Part shown: piece by piece, positions 37,701-44,079 of the stretch | How the letters are laid out: each line of letters begins with the position of its first letter | Position numbering within the stretch: position 1 is the first letter of the stretch | DNA from: an uncultured Ruminococcus sp. | Lineage (GTDB): Bacteria > Bacillota > Clostridia > Oscillospirales > Ruminococcaceae | DNA: 64,000 bases | NCBI GenBank assembly: GCA_902762785.1 | Contig: CACWPL010000009.1 | Location: 23,611-87,610 of the forward strand | Reading direction: 5' to 3' | Translations under genes and position numbers: made by a program | Notes under the pieces: model-generated | The model's input: only the letters and a program-made list of their open reading frames with translations | What the model was told of the DNA's origin: nothing | The model's database searches: none

Positions 37701-39131
37701 CGGATCATAGGTCTCCGGCAGTCCCTCGCCGTAGAGCCCGACGTCCACGAAACGAAGAAGGTCGCGTCTTCCGGCAAGATAGGCACGCTTTGCCTCATCA
37801 GGTGTATCCGACAGGACCGTCACATGCAGACGGATATCCTTCATCTGCCCTGCCTGTAGACAGAGGTCGAGGAAGCACGGCCAATGCGCGCCAGCCGCCA
37901 CGATCAGGACCTTCAGATCCTTCTCGTCCCCCAGCGCCTCATAGAGCGGATGGTCATACAGATGCTTCTGGATCAGCAGGAGCTCGCTCATGGCAGGCTC
38001 CAGCGGCTGCTCGTTCGGATGAGCAGGCGCGATCGCCGCCATGGCATCGGCGGACAGCTCCTGTGCTGCATCCGCCTTCATGAGCGCGATCGCCGCGCCG
38101 AGGCGTTCGGCAAAGGCCTTGGCATCGGCATAGCGGTCGCCGGGAGACGGCGCGAGGGACTTTTCCAGCAGCTCCACCAGTGTCCCCCGCAGGTCCTGGC
38201 GCACATGTGCCAGGCTGCTGCGAATCAGCAGCGAGCTCTGCACGCGCTGAGAGAGATCCTCGTAAAAGGACGGATCGTAGCGCTCGGGCGCATTCCCGAT
38301 CACGAGGCAGCGGAACAGCAGTGCGCCTAAGGCATAGACGTCGGTCCGCGCATCGAAGGTGCCCTGTGCGAGCTCGGGCGCTGCCGTATCCGTGTCAGCG
38401 GAAGGCAGCGGGAGGGGCGTATCCTTCCGCAGGAGGCTCGCAAGGGACACAAGTCGGATGACCTGCCGATCTCCCTCCTTCACGACATTGAGCGCACCGG
38501 CCTGCAACGCCGGGAGGTACAGACCGTCTGCCTCGAGCAGCGCGATGGCGTCTGCCATCTCCTTCATGCGTGTGAGCACTGCGGTGAGCTTCTCGTCCGG
38601 GGCAGTCTCGGCGTTCTTGCGGAAGGTGCTCAGGTGGCTCTCGAACGACACGCCGCTGTCCGGCGTCCAAACATATCTGGTCGGCTTGCGGTAGCGGACG
38701 GTCAAGGTCCGGGAGACGCCGGGCCGCGGGAGCTCCGGGACGCCCTCCAGGAGCTCCATCCCCTTCACGGTCTCCGCGAGCAGAGGCGTCGCAGCGGCAC
38801 TATGGCCGCGCAGGGACTCAGCCGTCTCTGTAAAGGCGTCGGCATAGGTCCCAAATCGCCGCACGGTGCCGCCCGCCGGCACGAGCCGTAGATCCGGCAG
38901 CCGCACCATCGCGAAGAACTGTTCCTCGCCGCCGCGGATGCCGTCGGTCGGGTAGAGCTCCGTCAAAAAGCCGCTCACATCGCCATCGTCCGAGCGGCGC
39001 AGGACGTGATAGGTCACGGCTGTCCCGCTCTCGGCACACACGCCCTGGACCAGGAACGCCGTCGGACGGCCCTCCTTCGGGCATAGCGTGACGGTATCCC
39101 CATTCTGCATCAGCATCCTCTGTGTATCCAT
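34761..39131 (-). CDS. Pseudokinase / Rossmann / RyR-like / Card1-like nuclease fusion
   Basis: A 1456-residue protein; positions below count from the alternative GTG at 39134, one codon upstream. Residues 1-350 fold like a Ser/Thr kinase, but the ATP-binding Lys is Thr58 (FLTELYP for VxxKExxP), the HRD loop is LPALQAGALNV and the DFG is LVSLAS; only the helix-F part (ARTDVYALG, 262-270) is kept. Residues 405-620 contain a Rossmann-like alpha/beta region and 670-770 match the RyR pattern (EHRRWVLEKVTDNW, then LDPLDRMSLALHQRY). The C-terminus (1330-1415) has NELDLVLTK and FVECKAVK, the (D/E)...D...ExK signature of the Card1/DUF1887 nuclease. Translationally coupled to the PP2C-like gene (TGATG). 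Confidence 0.65.
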   Translation of the reverse strand: MDTQRMLMQNGDTVTLCPKEGRPTAFLVQGVCAESGTAVTYHVLRRSDDGDVSGFLTELYPTDGIRGGEEQFFAMVRLPDLRLVPAGGTVRRFGTYADAFTETAESLRGHSAAATPLLAETVKGMELLEGVPELPRPGVSRTLTVRYRKPTRYVWTPDSGVSFESHLSTFRKNAETAPDEKLTAVLTRMKEMADAIALLEADGLYLPALQAGALNVVKEGDRQVIRLVSLASLLRKDTPLPLPSADTDTAAPELAQGTFDARTDVYALGALLFRCLVIGNAPERYDPSFYEDLSQRVQSSLLIRSSLAHVRQDLRGTLVELLEKSLAPSPGDRYADAKAFAERLGAAIALMKADAAQELSADAMAAIAPAHPNEQPLEPAMSELLLIQKHLYDHPLYEALGDEKDLKVLIVAAGAHWPCFLDLCLQAGQMKDIRLHVTVLSDTPDEAKRAYLAGRRDLLRFVDVGLYGEGLPETYDPEQYAQINFTLPSILRGGVCPSLTTTGAATRAAFRDIIGRMHGKYHYAFVDSAQVKAGETIAGAIASATKEAGRRCTVTLVTRSPRKAARSYHLLWISAPLYRSELDSELVRMAFNTDRVWGGMFNVDMEKERKAFVADSYRFLSSLSFVTTIPSKLYSLGYRGTLAEMAARYEDEIVSRRHDTDSPEGRRAAETFRQIAAIEHRRWVLEKVTDNWYAPMKKKKLDLTKFVEAGSTHDKTLLIHCCLVKGGVDTPLQSPAYTENGHEKWDKPIDPALDPLDRMSLALHQRYVKKAKEVRQSDPLNSEDMRGLMIVTADANERITAAMRRFHACVDDLVKSVPVGRSVLDRTADDLKAALKTMPKAVAEKAVLHVQGICQMMKPIVESTHYCDYKDIDSRLLESIPFILTYTHTKRLALAFEDASRDNGRSEAAFSNVAPVLALGPREIHYLYDFTPGTDLSCFKDTFSGLLCFLGRRPLKTKVWMTVTCRAEVSEAVRDDLRAFLEKASQENREAIEHVDRDAPNVTFLAAPVFSVADAADAADCFVKTIVEHGASLYEGSAPLFRSPSETALFLAKLHEAGVAYLEFDWRRKRFVNCVGCEYLYHVQDASYLRVEDIFALRGSVVSKRFTADFMEDHRRLWAIYSNNGNAKGYAERVNGWNRMCKLIESYRKNKRTMISLPLGRPSQNSEEDAQGKGQNEFWYLPIYTKPTLQRLMKLLIDHGAVDRASSVVVHTSDTCCFKVLDATDRLICQLKALFADPTLLLPYYGMTFTEQNGSLECAVGVLTVEKLLLADDGDALYPKAAPILEALEEARCISGLTFDSSTGDTSMPDTASFRICSPDMAALLSSGGQILEIYAYYESLRMGYFDDVACSYDFRWADEAVENELDLVLTKGFKTIFVECKAVKLLEQGFYHKLDSIASTFGIDTYKVLLGDLYDKPNSKRNRIQVKRGEQIHIRSLTTQESVKNVAQELIDLIK

Positions 39132-39802
39132 CACGCTTCACCTCCATTTTTCTCCTGATAGACCGCGAGCGCACATCCCACCGACTCCGTCCCTGCGATG
39201 TCAGCGAGGGTCGCACCGAACGCCTCGACCTGCGCCGCCTTGTTGGCTGCTTTTAAATAGGTACGGAGCGTCTCGCCGCGGTCGCCGGCAAGCGCGCTGC
39301 GGAGCGCATCCGTCCCGATCAGGACGCCCTCACCGTCTTGCAGATCAAAGCGGAGCACGACCGCCTTTGCCGCGGCATCGGCATCCGTGACCAGGCAAGC
39401 GTGTCCCTCCGGCTCAGGCGACAGATCCGTGACCTCGTCTCTCCCGACCCGCAGGACCGCGGCCGTGCCATAGCAGACCACGGTCGTATGTCCGTCGTTC
39501 CGGTCGATGAAGGCCAGGCAAAGGCTGCATCCGCCGTCCTCGGCCGTGCCGCGTGCGTCCTCGATCCCAAGGCACATCTGCTCTGCGAACAGATAGGCGA
39601 GCTTGCGATCGGAGAGACCCATGAGGCTCGCCCCATCCTCCGCGACCATCTCCTCGATGACCGTCTGGAGCGTGCGGGCATCCTCTAGGCCATGGGTACC
39701 GGCACCGTTCGCCGCCGACAGGATGCCCCAGCGCTCGGTCTTGGTCGCACTTGCCGCACCTGCGGTGTCAGCCGTGCCCTTATCAAAACAGTATCGCTTC
39801 AT
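39131..39802 (-). CDS. Degenerate PP2C-like phosphatase homologue
   Basis: A 223-residue protein with the PP2C outline but without its metal ligands: where active enzymes have a DGMGG motif this has AANGAG, and where they have a GDSRxY this has YGTAAVLRV. The final DD-x-T is ESVGCALAV. The DGxGVLIGTDAL segment marks the DxxLLCTDGL strand. Probably not a phosphatase, but a scaffold or sensor paired with the pseudokinase that overlaps its stop. GAGGAGG precedes the ATG by 5 nt. Kinase and phosphatase both lacking catalytic residues is the striking point. The PP2C relation is by eye and should be checked by structure prediction. Confidence 0.6.
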   Translation of the reverse strand: MKRYCFDKGTADTAGAASATKTERWGILSAANGAGTHGLEDARTLQTVIEEMVAEDGASLMGLSDRKLAYLFAEQMCLGIEDARGTAEDGGCSLCLAFIDRNDGHTTVVCYGTAAVLRVGRDEVTDLSPEPEGHACLVTDADAAAKAVVLRFDLQDGEGVLIGTDALRSALAGDRGETLRTYLKAANKAAQVEAFGATLADIAGTESVGCALAVYQEKNGGEA

Positions 39803-39860
39803 ACTGACCTCCTCTTCTCACACGCACAAATGCGTGAGATCTGCTCTGCATATATACATT

Positions 39861-39889
39861 ATTATACCATAAACGCATGATAAAAGCAA
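39861..39889 (-). promoter_or_regulatory. Promoter of the PP2C-like/pseudokinase unit
   Basis: On the minus strand TTGCTT (39889-39884), 17-bp spacer, TATAAT (39866-39861). A 6-bp inverted repeat CACGCA / TGCGTG lies in the leader at 39821-39836 and might bind a regulator. Confidence 0.8.
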
Positions 39890-39920
39890 GAGTTTTGTCG
39901 AAAATGTTCAATAACGGAAT

Positions 39921-39957
39921 GATAATGCCCCTGCCGTGCTGCGGCAGGGGCGTTATC
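39921..39957 (-). terminator. Hairpin terminator after the coiled-coil gene
   Basis: A 16-bp nearly perfect stem (39921-39936 with 39942-39957), loop TGCTG, just downstream of the coiled-coil gene stop. The T-run is poor (ATTCCGTTATT on the minus strand), so termination may be partial. Confidence 0.7.
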
Positions 39958-39968
39958 GCAGGCGCATC

Positions 39969-41879
39969 TCAATAGGACTGGATCGGCAGATGGTCGGGCA
40001 TGTAGCCGATGAGGACGCGGTCGAGATCCTTGTCCCAGCAGAAATAGATCCGGATGAGCTGCTCGGCACTGACGCCCGCCTTGATGTGCATGTCGAGGAG
40101 ATAGCTCTTGTCCTGGTAGGTCACGGTGTAGTCATCCTTTTTGACACGAAGCGTCTCCTTGCCGCATCCCATGGCCTCCCAATGGCACTGGTCGGCGTAG
40201 AGCGCGAGGGTCTCTTCCGTGATCTCGCCGCGGCGGTAGCGGGCGTAGGCATCGAGATAGAGCAGACCGTCACAGATGTCCGCTGCCGCGGCACGTCCGG
40301 CGTACTTGCGCAGCGCCGTGCGGGCGCGGGGCAGGAGGATGAGCTGCGCACCGAACGACTCCTCCGCCCAGTCGCAGACCTCCTCGCGGCAGGTCGGGTA
40401 CCCGGCCGCGATGACGGCCTTGTCCCGGTAGAAAGCCGCCAAGGCACCGCTCCTGCGATAGGCCTCCTCCCGCTCCTGATAGTAGGCTTCGCGCTGTTCA
40501 TAGGCGATCTTCATGGAGTCACGGTCCTTCTCGGCGTTCTCGAGCTTCTTGTGCGTCTCACGGAGCGCCGAATCGCTCGCCCGCATGTCCGCGAGCTGCT
40601 GTGACTGCTCCCGGAGCTTCTCCTTAAGTGCCTGGTTCTCCTCCCGGTAGGCCTCACACCGCTCCTCGAGCGTCGCGGCCTCATGACGGCGGCGGCGCAG
40701 CTCGGCGACACGGGCGTCCGCGTGGAACATCACGTCCCCATAGGAGAACGCCGCACGCTTCGGGCTCTCCTTCAGTCCCTGATAGAAAGGCTCGCTCCAT
40801 CCCTTCACGTCATGGACATACACCGACGCCGCATGCCGCTCGAGCTCCCGTCCGTGCCGCAGGAGCACGACGTCGCCGTGCGCGAGGGCGATGCCGTACT
40901 TGTTCTTCAATGCAGTGAAAAAGCGCTCCTGCACATAGCAAACGACCGCGAACCCGACCAGACGGTCCGCGAGCTCCTCATACGGCAGCTCCGGGCAGCG
41001 CTCCCGCTTCGGTGCGGGGGCGGCGGTCAGTGTGCTCGGCTTCGGCTCCTTTGCGGGCTTGCTGCGCTTCGAGGACAGCTTGGCCTTCTCGGTCTTGAGG
41101 TCCGTCTTGGAAAGGTCGAGGGTGAAGCCGTCCATGCGGCCGCTGCCAAAGCCGCCGAGCGAGATCCCCATCGCAGGCAGGGCGGGCGTCTCGAGGGACG
41201 GCGTCTTGGCGGGCATGTCCTCCACATAGCCGCTCTGTGCGATCATGAGGACGGGCAGATCAAGGCCCTCCCCCAGGAGCGGCGCCAGATGCTCGAGCGC
41301 CGCCTTGGTGTCGACTAGGAACGGCCGTCCGTCCAGCTTGAAGCCGCCAAAAGCAAAGCCCAGCCGGGGATCCTTCGTGATCTCCTTGACAGCCGTCGGG
41401 CGGAACACCTCGCAGGGGGCCTCCGTCCCCTTCGGCTCGATGCAGCTCGTGCGGGCGCCGGCCTCGACGCTGTCCTTCCCCATGCGGAAGGCGATCTCGG
41501 TCACGAAGGAGCGCCCGATGACAGGCTGGCGGCCATAGGGCTTGTCGACATTGACGCCCTGGTCGGTCTCCGTCAGGCGGAACGACCATACGCCCTCCTT
41601 CTCGACATAGATCACGTCCACCAGCGGCCCGAGCTGGCACGAAAAAGAACGCAGCGACGCCATCGTGAGCGCCTCATACCCGTCCGGCTCCGGCAGCATC
41701 AGCTCCGCGGGGAGCGTCCCGAAGCTGCGCAGACGGTCACGGAGCCATTTCATCGTATGCAGGATGCAGATGCGGAACACGTCCTCCGGCGGCAGCTTCT
41801 CCGCTTGGGAAACGGCGTAGTATTGATAGGTGGGATAGCTGGTGGTCTCCCGCAGCTCTGTGGTATGGTAGTTCTCCAT
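39969..41879 (-). CDS. Coiled-coil protein of unknown family (first gene of the locus)
   Basis: A 636-residue cytosolic protein, start at 41879 set by AAAGGAG. The N-terminal half is mixed alpha/beta with a Ser/Lys/Pro-rich linker near 260-310. A coiled coil spans roughly 425-515 (rich in E/K/R/Q, with heptads such as LREQSQQLADM). The C-terminal about 90 residues form a compact beta domain ending with a RIYFCWDKD...GYMPDHLPI pattern, seen in many hypothetical proteins whose C-terminus resembles RelE-like beta sheets; this is only an impression. It has its own extended -10 promoter and terminator. I do not assign a function. Confidence 0.75.
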   Translation of the reverse strand: MENYHTTELRETTSYPTYQYYAVSQAEKLPPEDVFRICILHTMKWLRDRLRSFGTLPAELMLPEPDGYEALTMASLRSFSCQLGPLVDVIYVEKEGVWSFRLTETDQGVNVDKPYGRQPVIGRSFVTEIAFRMGKDSVEAGARTSCIEPKGTEAPCEVFRPTAVKEITKDPRLGFAFGGFKLDGRPFLVDTKAALEHLAPLLGEGLDLPVLMIAQSGYVEDMPAKTPSLETPALPAMGISLGGFGSGRMDGFTLDLSKTDLKTEKAKLSSKRSKPAKEPKPSTLTAAPAPKRERCPELPYEELADRLVGFAVVCYVQERFFTALKNKYGIALAHGDVVLLRHGRELERHAASVYVHDVKGWSEPFYQGLKESPKRAAFSYGDVMFHADARVAELRRRRHEAATLEERCEAYREENQALKEKLREQSQQLADMRASDSALRETHKKLENAEKDRDSMKIAYEQREAYYQEREEAYRRSGALAAFYRDKAVIAAGYPTCREEVCDWAEESFGAQLILLPRARTALRKYAGRAAAADICDGLLYLDAYARYRRGEITEETLALYADQCHWEAMGCGKETLRVKKDDYTVTYQDKSYLLDMHIKAGVSAEQLIRIYFCWDKDLDRVLIGYMPDHLPIQSY

Positions 41880-41939
41880 ATGGTCAGCTCCTTTGTTCGA
41901 GGATCGGCGGCGTCGACCGTCCTCCCGTTCTTCTTCCTC

Positions 41940-41948
41940 ATTATACCA
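41940..41948 (-). promoter_or_regulatory. Extended -10 promoter of the coiled-coil gene
   Basis: On the minus strand TGGTATAAT (extended -10, TATAAT 41945-41940). No good -35 at 17 bp was found; TTGCAC lies too close (12 bp). It is 60 nt upstream of the start codon. Confidence 0.6.
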
Positions 41949-42020
41949 TATCTCGCGGTGCAAGGGGAAGGGATGACGGGACGGAAATTGTAAAAAAATT
42001 GTGAACGTGTGGATGACGTA

Positions 42021-42065
42021 TTGACATATTTGATTTGATACGATATAATTTAGTTAAACTAAATT
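42021..42065 (+). promoter_or_regulatory. Promoter with 19-bp palindromic operator
   Basis: TTGACA (42021-42026), 17-bp spacer, TATAAT (42044-42049). A perfect 19-bp palindrome AATTTAGTTAAACTAAATT occupies 42047-42065, overlapping the 3' end of the -10 and the start point. That position is typical of a repressor operator, plausibly MarR- or TetR-type. The cognate regulator is not identified in the window. Confidence 0.85.
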
Positions 42066-42068
42066 TAA

Positions 42069-42087
42069 GGAGGACAGCGTGTCCTCC
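42069..42087 (+). promoter_or_regulatory. Leader hairpin enclosing a Shine-Dalgarno-like sequence
   Basis: An 8-bp stem GGAGGACA / TGTCCTCC with a GCG loop, immediately before the true ribosome site AAAGGAG (42091-42097). It hides a second AAGGAGG inside the stem. It could modulate translation or mRNA stability. Confidence 0.55.
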
Positions 42088-42105
42088 AAGAAAGGAGCCA
42101 TCACG

Positions 42106-43200
42106 ATGAACGAACAGACGAACGATCTGCAAGCCTACATGTCCCAGGGGATCGGCCGCATCGTGGCCGACGCCGCCCGCACGGCGCTCACCCATCCCGC
42201 CGAGGCCGCCTTCCTCGCGCGGTACGCGGCCGCCTCTGCCAAGGCCTCGTCGCTCCGGCGCAGGCTCGAGGACGAGGGGACGCATGTGCCACCCTTCCTG
42301 ATCTGCAGCATCACCTCCCAATGTGACCTCCACTGCAAGGGATGCTACTCCCGCTCGAACGGCGCCACCACCGACTGCGCTCCCCGTGACCTGCTCACCG
42401 CCGCCGAATGGGACAGCGTCTTCACGCAGGCCGAGGCGCTCGGCGTCGGATTCATCCTGCTCGCGGGCGGGGAGCCGCTGCTGCGGCGGGACGTGATCGA
42501 GGCCGCGGCGGCACACGACAAGATCGTCTTCCCGATCTTCACCAACGGCGTCTTCATCAACGACGCGTATTTCGACCTCTTCGACCGTGCGCGGTGCCTG
42601 CTCCCCGTGCTGAGCATCGAGGGCGATGAGGCGCGCACGGACGCGCGGCGCGGCAAGGGCATCTACGAGCGGCAGATGCGCAATATGGACGCCCTCGCGG
42701 CAAGACGGATCCTCTTCGGCGTGTCCGTGACCGTGACGAAGGAGAATCTGACGCAGGTGCTCTCCCCAGAGTTCACACAGGCGCTCGCGGAGAAGGGATG
42801 CCGGGTCATCATCTATGTCGAGTACGTCCCCGTGACGCCGGAGACCGAGGCCCTCGCCCCCGACGATGCCGACCGTGCGTACATGACCGAACGCATCGCC
42901 GAGATGCGACGGGAGCAGTCTCCCCTCCTCTGCCTGAGCTTCCCCGGTGACGAGGCGGCCGCGGGCGGATGTCTCGCAGCAGGACGCGGGTTCTTCCACA
43001 TCAATGCCCGCGGCGGTGCGGAGCCGTGCCCCTTCTCGCCCTATTCCGACACGAGCCTGCGCGAGGTCTCGCTCAAGGAGGCGCTGGGCTCTCCCCTCTT
43101 CCGCCGTCTGGCTGAGGACGGGATCCTGCGCCGTCCCCACACCGGCGGCTGCGTCCTCTTTGGCGAACGCGATGCCGTTGAGGCGCGTCTGCACGATTGA
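42106..43200 (+). CDS. Radical SAM protein (SPASM-like)
   Basis: A 364-residue radical SAM enzyme. The 4Fe-4S motif is Cys73-x3-Cys77-x2-Cys80 (CDLHCKGC), followed by the glycine-rich LLAGGEPLLR and the barrel motifs SIEGDEA and SVTVTKENL. The C-terminal third has a Gly/Cys-rich INARGGAEPCPFSPYSD that could bind a further cluster, though a full SPASM set is not visible. The ATG at 42106 is set by AAAGGAG 8 nt upstream. It is monocistronic under a palindromic operator. Known relatives are annotated as Fe-S oxidoreductases; the substrate is unknown, and no peptide precursor is seen next to it. Confidence 0.85.
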   Translation: MNEQTNDLQAYMSQGIGRIVADAARTALTHPAEAAFLARYAAASAKASSLRRRLEDEGTHVPPFLICSITSQCDLHCKGCYSRSNGATTDCAPRDLLTAAEWDSVFTQAEALGVGFILLAGGEPLLRRDVIEAAAAHDKIVFPIFTNGVFINDAYFDLFDRARCLLPVLSIEGDEARTDARRGKGIYERQMRNMDALAARRILFGVSVTVTKENLTQVLSPEFTQALAEKGCRVIIYVEYVPVTPETEALAPDDADRAYMTERIAEMRREQSPLLCLSFPGDEAAAGGCLAAGRGFFHINARGGAEPCPFSPYSDTSLREVSLKEALGSPLFRRLAEDGILRRPHTGGCVLFGERDAVEARLHD

Positions 43201-43204
43201 ACAC

Positions 43205-43234
43205 GCCCGCCCCTTCCGACCAGGAGGGGCGGGC
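43205..43234 (+). terminator. Hairpin after the radical SAM gene
   Basis: GCCCGCCCCTTCC / GGAGGGGCGGGC stem with one bulge. There is no T-run, and the next -35 box begins directly at its 3' edge (43235). Confidence 0.6.
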
Positions 43235-43263
43235 TTGACATCTATGCCGTTTTGTTGTATGAT
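43235..43263 (+). promoter_or_regulatory. Promoter of the ankyrin-like membrane protein
   Basis: TTGACA (43235-43240), 17-bp spacer, TATGAT (43258-43263). Confidence 0.8.
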
Positions 43264-43312
43264 GATAGTGACAGGCTCGGCCGAACAGTTTGTGGCAAAA
43301 GGAGGGGGCAGT

Positions 43313-44059
43313 ATGGCATTTATGGGGATGGTCTTCGTGGGGATCGCGCTGGTCCTCCTAGGCGTCGGAGCGGCCGTGATCGTGGTGCTCCTCATCGTCG
43401 CGACCGTATTGATGATCAAAAAGCACAGGGTCGCGGCGACCGTGCTCTATTGCATCGCGGCCATACCGATCCTTCTCGGGGGCATCGTCGTTCTGCGGTA
43501 CGTTCACATGCTCCGTCATCCGCAGTATGAGCGCTACGACGGCCAGTCGGTCACGATCGCGCAAAAGGACATCGACCAGATGCGCGCGCAGCTCGCTGCG
43601 GACGACTATGAAGGCCTTCGCGCCCTGCTCGACCGTCGTCCTGCGCTGATCTATTACCTCGACACGAACCGCGTCAGTCTCCTCGAATTCGGGATGCTGA
43701 ACTGCGACATCGAAATCATGGAGATCGCCATCGACCATGGGGCGCGCTTCGACGATCCCATCGCGTATGACAAGCTGGTCTACGCGTGCTCGCTCGACCG
43801 TTTCTTCGACCTGGACTACCCATATTTCGCCTACACGAGTGCAACTGCCCCCGATCCGCGCTTCACCCCCGGCGAGACGACCGAGGAGATCATCGAGACC
43901 GCCCGCTTCGTCATCGACCACGGTGCCGCCGTCTCGTGGGAGGATCACGGACAGACGATCACCTTCGCGGACAGTGTGGCCGCATGGATCGAGCTGGACG
44001 GCAAGGTCACGCCCGAGGACGAGGCGCTCCTCCGGCTCGCGCAGGACTCCCTGCCATGA
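43313..44059 (+). CDS. Small membrane protein with ankyrin-like soluble region
   Basis: A 248-residue protein. Two membrane helices (about 5-30 and 42-62, connected by KKHRVA) are followed by a soluble helical region whose repeats (LLEFGMLNCDIEIMEIAIDHGARFDD, and later RFVIDHGAAVSWEDHGQTITFADSVAAW) look like degenerate ankyrin repeats. No catalytic motif. AAAAGGAGGGGG precedes the ATG. The gene lies just before glpK (12 nt to the first downstream ATG, 21 nt to the chosen start), so the two may be cotranscribed. Function unknown; protein-protein interaction at the membrane is the best guess. Confidence 0.75.
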   Translation: MAFMGMVFVGIALVLLGVGAAVIVVLLIVATVLMIKKHRVAATVLYCIAAIPILLGGIVVLRYVHMLRHPQYERYDGQSVTIAQKDIDQMRAQLAADDYEGLRALLDRRPALIYYLDTNRVSLLEFGMLNCDIEIMEIAIDHGARFDDPIAYDKLVYACSLDRFFDLDYPYFAYTSATAPDPRFTPGETTEEIIETARFVIDHGAAVSWEDHGQTITFADSVAAWIELDGKVTPEDEALLRLAQDSLP

Positions 44060-44079
44060 CCCTAGAAAGGATGGATGCT

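Noticed and set aside
34752-37859. Very long plus-strand frame opposite the pseudokinase-nuclease gene
   Set aside because: Same cause as above: the antisense of a GC-rich coding sequence. It starts inside a terminator and lacks a start signal.
34761-39131. Card1-like nuclease as evidence for a type III CRISPR system
   Set aside because: No cas10, csm/cmr genes or CRISPR repeats were seen anywhere in the window, and the protein is fused to unrelated domains.
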